Shown here: piece after piece, positions 1-8,942 of the stretch | Position numbering within the stretch: position 1 is the first letter of the stretch | Layout of the letters: every line of letters begins with the position of its first letter | Assembly (NCBI RefSeq): GCF_000622405.1 | Contig: NZ_JASF01000005.1 | Coordinates: forward strand, 1,922,001-1,986,000 | DNA length: 64,000 nt | Reading direction: 5' to 3' | Origin: Sulfitobacter donghicola DSW-25 = KCTC 12864 = JCM 14565 | GTDB taxonomy: Bacteria > Pseudomonadota > Alphaproteobacteria > Rhodobacterales > Rhodobacteraceae | Made by a program: the position numbers and the translations under genes | The notes under the pieces: generated by a model | The model's input: the letters and a program-made list of their open reading frames with translations, nothing else | Databases searched by the model: none | What the model was told of the DNA's origin: nothing

Positions 1-1156
1 TGTCGCGGTCCTGCACTTGCTCCAGCAATGAATCCAAATGCGCCGCGACCTGACCAATCTCACCGACCGCAGCAAGATTTCCGTTCCGCGCTGATAGATC
101 GCCACTCTCGACGCGTTGCATGATTTTGGTCATGGCCTCCAACGGCGAGAAAATGCTTTTGGCCAAGCTCAGAAACAGCGGAACCGATATGAACAAGACG
201 CCAATGAAGGCGGCCAGCATCCATAGAATTGCGTCTCTCTTGGCGGCCGTAAACGGCTCTTCTAGGAACCCGACATACAGCATCCCAACACGGGCATCAA
301 AACTGTCACGGATCGGCAGATAACCCGAAACGTACCAGTCATTCACCACAAACGCAGGGGCAAGCCATGTTGTCCCTTTTTCAAGAACCGTGTGGCGCAC
401 ATCGGCCGAAACCCGTGTTCCCAAAGCACGGATGTCTTCGAACAGGCGCACATTTGTCGAGACACGAACATCTTCCAGAAACAAGGTGGCGGTTCCCTGA
501 CCTGAGCCGCCAGTCACAGCGTTTAGATAGACAAGATCATTGATCGTATCGATAAAGCTCAAGTTGCGGTTTAACAAAATGCCGCCAACAACCACGCCCT
601 TTTGATGTTCTAGGGTTACGGGGCTTGCGGAATGTACAATCATACCACGCCCCTCAGTTGTGCGGCTGGTTGGCACTGCCGCTTCGGTCGCGATCAGATC
701 GATACTGGCCCGTTTGGCAAGCCCTAGGTCTATTCTCCTAAGGTCCTCTGGCGTGAATATATCAATCGCGGTGGAAGGGTTGCCCTGAATTGCGGATTTG
801 ATCACTGGCCAATGAACGTCATCCGCATCCTTTTGGGCAGGCTGAAAATATAAAAAATCCATCCCCAGCTCCACCCGTTTACGTTCCAGATAAGACAGCC
901 GCGCTGAGAGGGGTTGGGTCAATACATGTGCAAAATCCTCAGCGTCAGCGACGCTGCTTAGGTCTTTGCCAGTCGAAACCATGATGCGGGATAGGTATTG
1001 CTCGGCAACACGCAGGTCGCTTTCGACTTTTGAAATCAACAGTTTGTCGTATTCCGCTGTCCAGCGGGAAAACCCCAAAAGCAACAATAGCGGCATCAGC
1101 AACGTCAAAGGCAAAAGCGCCATGAGCAAAAGTCTGAAACGAACGGATGTTTTCAT
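1..1156 (-). CDS. Cache-HAMP transmembrane sensor, N-terminal part (partial)
   Basis: Open frame on the minus strand from an ATG at 1156 through the left edge without a stop, about 385 residues. Residues ~7-25 form a first membrane segment. A ~280-residue extracytoplasmic region follows that resembles a Cache-type ligand-binding domain. A second membrane segment lies at ~309-330, then a HAMP-like linker (FSPLEAMTKI...VESGDLSARN) up to the cut. The output domain (histidine kinase, chemotaxis or cyclic-di-GMP) lies outside the window and cannot be named. The gene diverges from rpsM. Family level is fairly sure; ligand and output are unknown. Confidence 0.8.
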   Translation of the reverse strand, partial: MKTSVRFRLLLMALLPLTLLMPLLLLLGFSRWTAEYDKLLISKVESDLRVAEQYLSRIMVSTGKDLSSVADAEDFAHVLTQPLSARLSYLERKRVELGMDFLYFQPAQKDADDVHWPVIKSAIQGNPSTAIDIFTPEDLRRIDLGLAKRASIDLIATEAAVPTSRTTEGRGMIVHSASPVTLEHQKGVVVGGILLNRNLSFIDTINDLVYLNAVTGGSGQGTATLFLEDVRVSTNVRLFEDIRALGTRVSADVRHTVLEKGTTWLAPAFVVNDWYVSGYLPIRDSFDARVGMLYVGFLEEPFTAAKRDAILWMLAAFIGVLFISVPLFLSLAKSIFSPLEAMTKIMQRVESGDLSARNGNLAAVGEIGQVAAHLDSLLEQVQDRD

Positions 1157-1327
1157 GGCCACAGCTTAGTTGATGATTGTCAGGCAGGTAAAGCAGCCAT
1201 ATCTTGAAAGGCGTTGCTGCACTGGCTAAACGCCGTGTCATGGTGTGTTTCGCCCTGTTTGTTCGCTGCTGAATTCGGCTTTGGCAAGAATACTCGCCTT
1301 GCGTGAATGTTTTGCGGGTCATAGGGG

Positions 1328-1356
1328 TTGACCCATCTGGCTATCCCTCCTAAACA
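1328..1356 (+). promoter_or_regulatory. Candidate sigma-70 promoter of the rpsM operon
   Basis: TTGACC at 1328-1333 and TAAACA at 1351-1356 are separated by 17 bases. The site lies between the divergent sensor gene and rpsM, where a promoter is needed because no adk or secY reads into rpsM from the left. The -10 hexamer is weak. A short dyad (GTTCC/GGAAC, 1362-1376) falls at the expected transcription start. Confidence 0.35.
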
Positions 1357-1419
1357 GCGCCGTTCCCTAACGGAACAGGACCGAGTCGCTCTTGGTTCGA
1401 CCACCTCGATATGACTTAG

Positions 1420-1478
1420 GCGCGGTACTTTTTAGTCCGCGCTTACGTTGTGAAAAAAGGGTCTGGAATGACGGACCC
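1420..1478 (+). promoter_or_regulatory. rpsM leader with two RNA hairpins
   Basis: Two stem-loops stand in the leader. The first is GCGCGG(T)ACT/AGTCCGCGC (1420-1442) with a four-base T loop and one bulged base. The second is GGGTC/GACCC (1459-1463 with 1474-1478), which ends just before the AAGGA ribosome binding site. Hairpins this close to the start could control ribosome access, as in autoregulated ribosomal protein leaders. That role is inferred, not shown. Confidence 0.35.
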
Positions 1479-1500
1479 GCAACGAAAAGGAATTGCACAC

Positions 1501-1869
1501 GTGGCACGTATTGCCGGCGTAAATATCCCGACTGCAAAGCGGGTTCCAATCGCCCTCACATATATCACCGGTATCGGCACAACTTCCGCAGAGAAAATCT
1601 GTGAAGCAGTAGGCATCGAAATGACGCGCCGCGTCAACGAGCTGTCCGACACCGAAGTTGTTAAAATTCGCGAACACATCGACGAAAACTACACCGTCGA
1701 AGGTGACTTGCGTCGCGACACACAGATGAACATCAAACGTTTGATGGATCTGGGTTGCTACCGTGGCCTGCGCCACCGTCGTAACTTGCCTGTACGCGGC
1801 CAGCGTACACACACAAACGCTCGCACACGCAAAGGCCCTGCAAAGGCCATTGCCGGTAAGAAGAAATAA
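1501..1869 (+). CDS. rpsM: 30S ribosomal protein S13
   Basis: Small-subunit head protein that contacts the P-site tRNA and bridges to the 50S subunit. The product is 122 residues, the normal S13 length, when read from the GTG at 1501 ([10 protein letters not shown]). An in-frame ATG at 1450 would add 17 non-conserved residues and lacks the AAGGA found nine bases before the GTG, so the GTG is preferred. The C-terminus is the usual basic tail ([12 protein letters not shown]). First gene of an rpsM-rpsK-rpoA-rplQ run. The usual upstream partner adk is absent here, replaced by a divergent sensor gene. Confidence 0.97.
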   Translation: MARIAGVNIPTAKRVPIALTYITGIGTTSAEKICEAVGIEMTRRVNELSDTEVVKIREHIDENYTVEGDLRRDTQMNIKRLMDLGCYRGLRHRRNLPVRGQRTHTNARTRKGPAKAIAGKKK

Positions 1870-1884
1870 GGGAGGGCATAGATA

Positions 1885-2274
1885 ATGGCACGCGAAGCAA
1901 AACGCACCAAAAAGAAGGTCTCCAAGAACATCGCCGCAGGTGTGGCGCATGTGAACTCTTCTTTCAACAACACAAAAATCCTCATCTCGGATGTACAGGG
2001 CAACGCGATTTCGTGGTCCTCCGCAGGTACCATGGGCTTCAAAGGGTCGCGTAAATCGACACCTTATGCTGCTCAGATGGCTGCCGAAGATGCAGGCAAA
2101 AAAGCACAAGATCACGGCGTAAAAACGCTGGAAGTCGAAGTGCAGGGACCTGGTTCCGGTCGTGAAAGCGCATTGCGCGCTCTGGCCGCTGCTGGTTTCA
2201 ACATCACATCGATCCGTGACGTGACGCCAATGGCGCACAACGGCTGCCGCCCACCAAAGCGTCGCCGCGTTTAA
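1885..2274 (+). CDS. rpsK: 30S ribosomal protein S11
   Basis: Platform protein of the small subunit. The product is 129 residues with the family core ([27 protein letters not shown]) and the conserved C-terminal segment [18 protein letters not shown]. It lies 15 bases after rpsM with a GGGAGGG ribosome binding site, so the two are cotranscribed. A strong hairpin separates it from rpoA. Confidence 0.98.
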   Translation: MAREAKRTKKKVSKNIAAGVAHVNSSFNNTKILISDVQGNAISWSSAGTMGFKGSRKSTPYAAQMAAEDAGKKAQDHGVKTLEVEVQGPGSGRESALRALAAAGFNITSIRDVTPMAHNGCRPPKRRRV

Positions 2275-2292
2275 TCGATCTGCTTTCTACTT

Positions 2293-2331
2293 GGGTCCGT
2301 GTTATTTTACACGGACCCATTACGATTTTTT
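2293..2331 (+). terminator. Hairpin between rpsK and rpoA, attenuator-like
   Basis: A perfect 10-bp stem (GGGTCCGTGT/ACACGGACCC) with a six-base loop is followed after seven bases by a run of six T. It looks like a leaky terminator or mRNA-processing hairpin that could set the ratio of ribosomal proteins to RNA polymerase alpha. The stem shares GGGTC/GACCC with the rpsM leader hairpin. Confidence 0.5.
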
Positions 2332-2390
2332 GAAACCTCGGGAGTTTGCCCCGGTTGGACATACGGGCGTAAACAGGAATGGAGGGACAT

Positions 2391-3407
2391 ATGATCCATA
2401 AAAATTGGGCCGAGCTCATCAAGCCAACACAGCTTGACGTAAAACCCGGCAATGATCCTGCACGTCAGGCTACCGTAATTGCAGAACCGCTTGAGCGTGG
2501 TTTTGGTCTTACGATGGGTAACGCGCTGCGTCGCGTTCTGATGAGCTCGCTTCAGGGCGCGGCGATCACATCCGTACAAATTGACAATGTTTTGCACGAA
2601 TTCTCCAGCGTTGCTGGCGTTCGTGAAGACGTAACCGACATCATCTTGAACCTCAAAGGTGTCTCCATCCGCATGGAAGTCGAAGGGCCAAAGCGTCTGT
2701 CGATCTCCGCGAAAGGCCCTGGCGTTGTGACGGCTGGCGACATCAGCGAATCTGCTGGTATCGAAATCCTGAACCGCGATCACGTGATCTGCCACCTCGA
2801 CGATGGTGCAGACATCTACATGGAGCTGATGGTTAACACTGGCAAAGGCTATGTGTCTGCGGACAAGAACAAGCCAGAAGACGCGCCAATCGGTCTGATC
2901 CCGATCGATGCGATCTACTCGCCTGTGAAAAAAGTAAGCTATGATGTTCAGCCGACCCGCGAAGGTCAGGTTCTGGATTATGACAAGCTGACCATGAAAG
3001 TCGAAACCGACGGCTCCCTGACACCTGACGATGCCGTGGCATTCGCTGCGCGTATCCTTCAGGACCAGCTGGGCATCTTCGTCAACTTCGACGAGCCTGA
3101 ATCAGCATCCCGTCAGGACGACGACGATGGTCTCGAGTTCAACCCGCTTCTGCTCAAGAAAGTGGACGAGCTGGAACTGTCCGTACGTTCGGCAAACTGC
3201 CTAAAGAACGACAACATCGTTTACATCGGCGATCTGATCCAGAAAACCGAAGCAGAAATGCTGCGCACCCCGAACTTTGGCCGCAAATCTTTGAACGAGA
3301 TCAAAGAAGTGTTGTCAGGCATGGGTCTGCACCTTGGCATGGACGTCGAAGACTGGCCACCGGACAACATCGAAGATCTGGCCAAGAAGTTCGAAGACAA
3401 CTTCTAA
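2391..3407 (+). CDS. rpoA: DNA-directed RNA polymerase subunit alpha
   Basis: Alpha subunit nucleates RNA polymerase assembly and contacts upstream promoter DNA and activators. The start MIHKNWAEL at 2391 follows a GGAGGG site; the in-frame ATG at 2379 overlaps that site and is rejected. Product 338 residues: N-terminal dimerisation domain to ~230 ([19 protein letters not shown]), an acidic linker (RQDDDDG) and the C-terminal domain ([29 protein letters not shown]). Confidence 0.98.
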   Translation: MIHKNWAELIKPTQLDVKPGNDPARQATVIAEPLERGFGLTMGNALRRVLMSSLQGAAITSVQIDNVLHEFSSVAGVREDVTDIILNLKGVSIRMEVEGPKRLSISAKGPGVVTAGDISESAGIEILNRDHVICHLDDGADIYMELMVNTGKGYVSADKNKPEDAPIGLIPIDAIYSPVKKVSYDVQPTREGQVLDYDKLTMKVETDGSLTPDDAVAFAARILQDQLGIFVNFDEPESASRQDDDDGLEFNPLLLKKVDELELSVRSANCLKNDNIVYIGDLIQKTEAEMLRTPNFGRKSLNEIKEVLSGMGLHLGMDVEDWPPDNIEDLAKKFEDNF

Positions 3408-3442
3408 AGCCAAAAGCATTCGTCCGGTGTACGGACGGTGTA

Positions 3443-3488
3443 CAGGGGGTGCACAGTGTGTGCCCCCTGAAAATCGGGCAAAACGCCC
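3443..3488 (+). promoter_or_regulatory. Hairpins in the rpoA-rplQ spacer
   Basis: The 160-base spacer holds a stem CAGGGGG/CCCCCTG extended inward by mixed pairs (3443-3469) and a small GGGC/GCCC stem (3476-3488). Neither is followed by a T run, so they are more likely mRNA-stability or processing elements than terminators. Confidence 0.3.
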
Positions 3489-3567
3489 CAAGGAGAGTTG
3501 ACGCTACGCACGTCAGCCAGACAAAGCAAAACCGCTCGTAGAGAGCACCATATTTGGAGATAGAACT

Positions 3568-3984
3568 ATGCGTCACGCACGTGGATACCGCCGTCTTAAC
3601 CGCACACATGAGCACCGCAAGGCGCTCTGGGCCAACATGGCCGGCTCGCTGATCGAGCATGAGCAGATCAAGACAACCTTGCCAAAAGCAAAAGAATTGC
3701 GCCCGATCATCGAAAAGATGATCACACTCGCCAAACGTGGCGATCTGCACGCCCGCCGTCAGGCCCGCGCACGCCTTAAAGAAGACCAGTATGTCACAAA
3801 ATTGTTCGACATCCTTGGGCCACGCTACAAAGACCGCCAAGGTGGTTACGTTCGTGTTCTGAAAGCGGGCTTCCGCTATGGTGACATGGCGCCAATGGCG
3901 ATCATCGAATTTGTGGACCGCGACCGCGACGCCAAAGGCGCCGCAGACAAGGCCCGCGTTGCAGCTGAAGAAGCCGCAGAATAA
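3568..3984 (+). CDS. rplQ: 50S ribosomal protein L17
   Basis: Large-subunit protein near the exit tunnel. Product 138 residues, starting [20 protein letters not shown], the canonical L17 N-terminus, and ending in an acidic alanine-rich tail ([13 protein letters not shown]) common in alphaproteobacteria. TTTGGAG lies upstream of the start. Last gene of the ribosomal run; a strong terminator follows. Confidence 0.97.
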   Translation: MRHARGYRRLNRTHEHRKALWANMAGSLIEHEQIKTTLPKAKELRPIIEKMITLAKRGDLHARRQARARLKEDQYVTKLFDILGPRYKDRQGGYVRVLKAGFRYGDMAPMAIIEFVDRDRDAKGAADKARVAAEEAAE

Positions 3985-4007
3985 AATTCCTCACATTTGT
4001 GAGCCGG

Positions 4008-4040
4008 AAAGCCCTGCCATTTGGCGGGGCTTTTTGTTTT
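4008..4040 (+). terminator. Rho-independent terminator after rplQ
   Basis: Stem AAAGCCCTGCC/GGCGGGGCTTT with a four-base loop, ending in TTTTTGTTTT. It closes the ribosomal-protein/rpoA unit before the Deg protease gene. Confidence 0.85.
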
Positions 4041-4114
4041 GTCACACGGTGTTTTGTTGGTTGGATTGGATGCAACGGTTGCATGAACCGTTTCGGGCGC
4101 TCATATCTGAGGGT

Positions 4115-5491
4115 ATGAAATATATTGTTTTGATCCTCACGCTGCTTGCCGCGCCTCTTAGCGCCCAGCAGGTTCCGCAATCCTCTGCTGAAATGCAGCT
4201 TAGCTTTGTGCCCGTTGTTAAACAGGCGGCCCCAGCTGTGGTAAACATCTATGCTAAGGTTGTGCGCGAAGTCCGTCGCACCCCCCTGCAATCGGATCCC
4301 TTTTTCGAACGCTTCTTTCGTGATCCACAGGAGGGTCGCAAACCGAGGGTGCAAAATTCATTAGGGTCTGGCGTGATCCTTTCAGCGGATGGCTTGGTGG
4401 TGAGCAACTATCACGTCGTGGGAATGGCGACAGATATTCGCGTTGTTTTGAATGATCGTCGCGAGTTTACAGCCAAGGTATTGTTAGGGGATGAAGCCAG
4501 CGATTTGGCGATCCTAAAGATAGATGCCCCCGATCCGCTGCCGTTTCTGGAATTGCGCCAAAGCGACAGCGTAGAAGTGGGCGAATTGGCTTTGGCCATC
4601 GGGAACCCTTTTGGTGTTGGCCAAACCGTAAGCAGCGGTATTGTGTCTGGCCTTGCGAGGTCCGGTGGCTCTGGCGGCCAAGGGCACGGCTATTTCATTC
4701 AAACCGATGCTCCTATTAATCCCGGGAATTCTGGCGGCGCTTTGGTTGATATGGCTGGGCGGTTGATAGGGGTGAATACGTCTATTTTGACCCGCTCTGG
4801 TGGCTCAAATGGGATTGGGTTTGCTATTCCAGCAGATTTGGTCGCCGAATTTGTCTCCCAGTCGGAAATGGGGCACTCTGATTTTGGTCGCCCTTGGGCG
4901 GGGATTAGCGGGCAGTCATTAGATGCGGATATGGCCGCGACCTTGGGGTTTGATCGCTCTGGCGGGATTATCATCTCGGGTCTGCATCCTGTTAGTCCGT
5001 TTCGACAGGCAGGTTTGACCGTTGGCGATGTGATCCTGAGTGTTGGCGGCCAGACGGTGAATACGCCATCTGAAATGATCTACCGAATGAGCGTAGCTGG
5101 CCTAGAAGCGAAAGCGGATGTCGTCTTTAGCAGGCAAGGAGAAGAGGCACATACACAGGTTGACCTTATTGCCGCCCCCGAAGAGCCTGCGCGCGATCAA
5201 TACGAATTACCTGAACGAAGCCTGTTTCCGGGTTTGATTTTGACGCGAATTAACCCTGCGGTTTTGTCTGAATTGAACCTACCGCTAGAGGCTAAAGGCG
5301 TTGCTGTGGTTCAAACGGGCCCATATGCGGCGCGTGCGGGGTTGCGTGCTGGCGATGTTCTGTCTTCGATCAATGATGAAGTGCTTGATCACCCAGAGGC
5401 CGCGGCAGAGCTGCTTTCTGGGAAACAGCGCAGCATTTCGATGGTGGTTCAACGCGGAGACCGACGCATTTCCATGCGTTTCAGGGGGTAG
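4115..5491 (+). CDS. Deg/HtrA-family periplasmic serine protease
   Basis: Periplasmic protein quality-control protease of the Do family, 458 residues. Residues 1-17 (MKYIVLILTLLAAPLSA) are a signal peptide, which fixes the start at 4115; the frame stays open upstream but that stretch runs through the rplQ terminator. The catalytic triad is visible: H100 (VVSNYHVV), D130 (SDLAIL) and S206 (NPGNSGGAL). Two PDZ domains follow, at ~255-345 and ~370-455. The stop lies two bases before rarA, so the two genes are probably cotranscribed. Confidence 0.93.
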   Translation: MKYIVLILTLLAAPLSAQQVPQSSAEMQLSFVPVVKQAAPAVVNIYAKVVREVRRTPLQSDPFFERFFRDPQEGRKPRVQNSLGSGVILSADGLVVSNYHVVGMATDIRVVLNDRREFTAKVLLGDEASDLAILKIDAPDPLPFLELRQSDSVEVGELALAIGNPFGVGQTVSSGIVSGLARSGGSGGQGHGYFIQTDAPINPGNSGGALVDMAGRLIGVNTSILTRSGGSNGIGFAIPADLVAEFVSQSEMGHSDFGRPWAGISGQSLDADMAATLGFDRSGGIIISGLHPVSPFRQAGLTVGDVILSVGGQTVNTPSEMIYRMSVAGLEAKADVVFSRQGEEAHTQVDLIAAPEEPARDQYELPERSLFPGLILTRINPAVLSELNLPLEAKGVAVVQTGPYAARAGLRAGDVLSSINDEVLDHPEAAAELLSGKQRSISMVVQRGDRRISMRFRG

Positions 5492-5493
5492 GG

Positions 5494-6804
5494 ATGGCTG
5501 ATCTGTTTGGGGCTTCTGCAGCTTCAGTACCCGATGGGGCCCACCGTCCTTTGGCAGACCGTCTGCGGCCGACCAAACTGGGTGAGGTGATTGGCCAGCG
5601 GCAGGTTTTGGGGCCAGAGGGGCCGCTCACCGTGATGCTGGGGGCGGGTGCCTTAAGTTCGTTGGTGTTTTGGGGGCCTCCTGGGGTTGGGAAAACCACC
5701 ATCGCGCGGTTGCTGGCCGATGAAACTGACCTGCATTTTGTTCAGATCAGCGCGATCTTCAGCGGCGTACCGGAATTGCGCAAAGTCTTTGATGCGGCCA
5801 AGATCAGGCGCCAAAACGGGCAGGGCACGTTGTTGTTCGTGGATGAAATCCACCGTTTTAACAAAGCACAGCAAGACGGGTTTCTGCCCCACATGGAAGA
5901 CGGCACGATCCTGCTGGTTGGCGCCACCACAGAGAACCCGAGTTTTGAGCTGAACCGAGCGGTTCTGAGCCGTGCACAAGTGCTGGTGCTTGAACGGCTC
6001 GATGCGGATGATCTGGAAAATTTGGCCCGTCGGGCCGAAGAGGAATTGGAGGTCAAGCTCCCTCTTGATCCGTCGGCGCGGCAGGCTTTGCTGGATATGG
6101 CCGATGGTGACGGGCGGGCATTGTTGAACCTGATCGAACAGGTTGCCGCGTGGACCGTGGATCAGCCCCTAGACAGCGCGGCCCTTGGCAAGCGGCTTAG
6201 TAAACGCGCCGCCCAATATGATAAGGGTGGGGACGAGCATTACAACTTGATCTCGGCGCTGCATAAATCCGTGCGGGGCAGCGACCCTGATGCGGCGGTT
6301 TATTGGTTTGCACGCATGTTGGAAGGGGGCGAAGACCCGCGTTACCTCGCACGCCGTATCGTGCGTATGGCTGTTGAGGATATTGGCCTTGCCGATCCTC
6401 AGGCGCAGGCGGTTTGTTTGCAATGCTGGGATACATACGAACGTCTCGGTTCTCCTGAGGGGGAGCTGGCCCTGTCCCAAGCTGTGATCTATCTGGCGCT
6501 CGCGCCCAAGAGCAATGCAAACTATGTGGCCTACAAAGGGGCGCGGCGCGCGGCCAAGGCGACAGGTTCAGCGCCACCACCGAAACATATCCTGAATGCG
6601 CCGACGGCCTTGATGAAAGATCAGGGGTATGGCGCGGGCTATGCCTATGACCATGACGCCGAAGACGGGTTTTCGGGGCAGAACTATTTCCCTGATGAAA
6701 TGGAGCGCCCCTCACTTTACCAGCCCGTCGAACGCGGGTTTGAGCGGGATTTGAAAAAGCGTCTGGACTACTTCGCCAAGCTGCGTACCCAGCGAGAGAG
6801 TTGA
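5494..6804 (+). CDS. rarA: Replication-associated recombination protein A (AAA ATPase)
   Basis: AAA+ ATPase of the RarA/MgsA/WRNIP1 family, acting at stalled replication forks. Product 436 residues. Walker A is GPPGVGKT (61-68) and Walker B is LLFVDEIH (113-120). Sensor region GATTENPSFE, the C-terminal tetramerisation region and a PDxMExPxxYxP-like stretch also match the family. It starts two bases after the protease stop. Confidence 0.95.
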   Translation: MADLFGASAASVPDGAHRPLADRLRPTKLGEVIGQRQVLGPEGPLTVMLGAGALSSLVFWGPPGVGKTTIARLLADETDLHFVQISAIFSGVPELRKVFDAAKIRRQNGQGTLLFVDEIHRFNKAQQDGFLPHMEDGTILLVGATTENPSFELNRAVLSRAQVLVLERLDADDLENLARRAEEELEVKLPLDPSARQALLDMADGDGRALLNLIEQVAAWTVDQPLDSAALGKRLSKRAAQYDKGGDEHYNLISALHKSVRGSDPDAAVYWFARMLEGGEDPRYLARRIVRMAVEDIGLADPQAQAVCLQCWDTYERLGSPEGELALSQAVIYLALAPKSNANYVAYKGARRAAKATGSAPPPKHILNAPTALMKDQGYGAGYAYDHDAEDGFSGQNYFPDEMERPSLYQPVERGFERDLKKRLDYFAKLRTQRES

Positions 6805-6835
6805 CTCCGACGCCTTTGCAGGCGATTGCAGGCGC

Positions 6836-7216
6836 ATGATTTCAACTATGTCTCTTGTCGCCTTGGGCGGCGCTATCGGTGCAGCAATGCGCTTTCTCGT
6901 TGGGGTTGGGGTTATGCGCCTCAGCGGTCCTGCGGAATTTCCGATGGCGATCATCACCGTAAACGTCATCGGGTCCTTCCTGATGGGGGTCTTTGTGGTG
7001 GCTGCGGCGCACAAAGGGCTGAACCACCTTAGCCCCTTTGTGATGACAGGTATTCTGGGTGGCTTTACCACCTTCTCAGCGTTTTCGCTTGAGACGGTGA
7101 CGCTGATCGAACGGGGGCAAATTGCCCATGCTGGGGCCTATATGGCCTTGTCGGTTGGGCTGAGTATTGGTGGATTAATGTTAGGGCTATGGATAGCCAG
7201 AGGGGTATTCGCATGA
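6836..7216 (+). CDS. crcB: Fluoride channel CrcB/Fluc
   Basis: Small inner-membrane fluoride exporter, 126 residues with four hydrophobic segments. The pore Asn (N43 in TVNVIGSF) and the GGFTTFSAFS motif (75-84) are present. ATG at 6848 is an alternative start. There is no room for a fluoride riboswitch in the 31-base gap from rarA. The stop overlaps the start of the next gene as ATGA, showing translational coupling. Confidence 0.93.
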   Translation: MISTMSLVALGGAIGAAMRFLVGVGVMRLSGPAEFPMAIITVNVIGSFLMGVFVVAAAHKGLNHLSPFVMTGILGGFTTFSAFSLETVTLIERGQIAHAGAYMALSVGLSIGGLMLGLWIARGVFA

Positions 7217-8262
7217 GCCGCGTACAAACACTTACCGTTGAAGAGGGTGACGGAGATCAGCGTCTGGACCGTTGGTTCAAACGTGTCTTTCCGCATGTGC
7301 CGCAGGGGCGTATCGAAAAGATGTGCCGCAAGGGTGAAATCCGTGTGGATGGCGGCCGCGTAAAGGGATCGACACGGTTGGAGGTTGGCCAGCAGGTCCG
7401 CATCCCACCGCTGCCAACAGGTGAGGCACCTCCGCCGCCAAAACGCACAACAGTGACCGAGGCCGAGGCCAAGATGATCCGCGCTAGCGTGATCTACCGC
7501 GATGATCACGTGATTGCATTGAATAAGCCGCCAGGTTTGCCTGTGCAGGGTGGATCAGGGCAGGGCGATCGTCATGTTGACGCCCTATCCGAGGCGCTGA
7601 TGTTTGAGCTGGATGAAAAGCCGCGATTGGTGCACCGTTTGGATAAAGACACCTCTGGCGTATTGGTTTTGGCGCGCACGCGCGAAGCGGCCAAAGCGCT
7701 GACAGCAAACTTTCGTCACCGCGAGACCCGCAAAATCTATTGGGCTGCTGTCGCAGGTGCGCCGCATCCGCGCAACGGCACGATCAAATTCGGTTTGGTC
7801 AAAGCAGGCGGGCATGGCGCACGCGGTGAAGGCGAGAAAATGTATGCGGTCCATCCGCGTGATGTGGATGATACTGAGGGCGCAAAACGCGCCACCACCG
7901 ATTATTCTTTGTTAGAGCAGGTCGGCACGCGCGCCTCATGGATGGCGCTAAGCCCTGTGACAGGGCGCACGCACCAGCTGCGTGTGCATATGGCCGAGAT
8001 CGGACATCCGATTATTGGCGATGGCAAGTATGGCGGCTCGGGTCAGGAAAACATGGGCGATGGATGGGGCGCGCAACTGGGGGGTGATATCTCGAAAAAG
8101 CTGCACCTGCATGCCCGCAGCCTGACGATCCAGCACCCTGCGACCAAAGCGATGCTTAATCTTGTGGCACCGCTTCCCGACCATATGCAGCGCACATGGG
8201 ATACCTTCGCGTGGCAGACAAAGTTCGCTCCTGATGATCCGTTTGGAGAGACATGGGGATGA
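7213..8262 (+). CDS. RluC/RluD-family 23S rRNA pseudouridine synthase
   Basis: Converts specific uridines of 23S rRNA to pseudouridine. Product 349 residues: an S4 RNA-binding domain at ~15-65 and a catalytic domain with the motif HRLDKDTSG (141-149, catalytic Asp144) and the GRTHQLRVH segment. ATG at 7213 gives an ATGA overlap with crcB and matches the family start; the longer in-frame start adds eight residues encoded inside crcB. RluC is the most likely subtype, but RluC and RluD cannot be separated by eye. Confidence 0.92.
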   Translation: MSRVQTLTVEEGDGDQRLDRWFKRVFPHVPQGRIEKMCRKGEIRVDGGRVKGSTRLEVGQQVRIPPLPTGEAPPPPKRTTVTEAEAKMIRASVIYRDDHVIALNKPPGLPVQGGSGQGDRHVDALSEALMFELDEKPRLVHRLDKDTSGVLVLARTREAAKALTANFRHRETRKIYWAAVAGAPHPRNGTIKFGLVKAGGHGARGEGEKMYAVHPRDVDDTEGAKRATTDYSLLEQVGTRASWMALSPVTGRTHQLRVHMAEIGHPIIGDGKYGGSGQENMGDGWGAQLGGDISKKLHLHARSLTIQHPATKAMLNLVAPLPDHMQRTWDTFAWQTKFAPDDPFGETWG

Positions 8263-8939
8263 GCGACAAGCCACTGCGATTGGTGATCTTTGATGTTGAT
8301 GGCACGTTGGTTGACAGTCAGGCGCATATTTTGGGCGCTATGCACGCGGCATTTGCGGATGAGGGGCTAGAAACGCCTCAACGCAGCGATGTGTTGGGTG
8401 TGGTTGGTCTGTCTTTGGATGTGCTCATGCCGCGCCTTGCCCCAGATGCGGATCAGGCGGCACACGCCCGATTGGTACAAGGGTATAAAGACGCCTATAT
8501 GGCCATCAGGGCCGAGCAAACCAGCGCGGTTTCATCTCCATTCTACCCCGGTGCACGCGAAACACTGGAAGCGTTGCACGCCCAGCCCGAAGTTCTGCTA
8601 GGGGTGGCGACGGGCAAGTCCCGCAGAGGGCTGGACAAGCTGATCGAAGGCCACGGGTTGGAGGGCATGTTTGTGACGCAGCAGGTTGCAGATTTTCACC
8701 CGTCCAAACCAAGCCCAGCGATGCTATTAGAAGCATTGAAGGAAACCGGCATTGAAGCTTCGGATGCTGTGATGATTGGCGACACTAGCTTTGACATGGA
8801 AATGGCGCGGGCCGCTGGGATCGCTGGGGTTGGCGTAAGTTGGGGCTATCACCCGCGCGAAAATCTATCTGCGGCGCGGACGGTGATTGATAGCTTTCAG
8901 GCGCTTCCTTCGGTGTTAGACGAAATCTGGAAAGGTTGA
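8259..8939 (+). CDS. HAD-family phosphatase, phosphoglycolate phosphatase-like
   Basis: Haloacid dehalogenase hydrolase of about 226 residues. The nucleophile motif FDVDGTLVD (Asp12, Asp14), the GVATGKSRRG motif II and MIGDTSFDMEMA motif IV are all present, so it should be active. The start at 8259 gives an ATGA overlap with the upstream gene and ten bases to GGAG; ATG at 8253 is a weaker alternative. The Gph-like sequence suggests a small phosphoester substrate, which position alone does not identify. Confidence 0.9.
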   Translation: MSDKPLRLVIFDVDGTLVDSQAHILGAMHAAFADEGLETPQRSDVLGVVGLSLDVLMPRLAPDADQAAHARLVQGYKDAYMAIRAEQTSAVSSPFYPGARETLEALHAQPEVLLGVATGKSRRGLDKLIEGHGLEGMFVTQQVADFHPSKPSPAMLLEALKETGIEASDAVMIGDTSFDMEMARAAGIAGVGVSWGYHPRENLSAARTVIDSFQALPSVLDEIWKG

Positions 8940-8942
8940 ATA

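Noticed and set aside
1450..1500. Upstream ATG extension of S13
   Set aside because: Adds 17 non-conserved residues, no ribosome binding site; the GTG at 1501 has AAGGA and gives the normal length.
3878..4114. N-terminal extension of the Deg protease frame
   Set aside because: Runs through rplQ and its terminator; a clear signal peptide begins at 4115.
6805..6835. Fluoride riboswitch before crcB
   Set aside because: Only 31 bases separate the genes; no riboswitch fold can fit.
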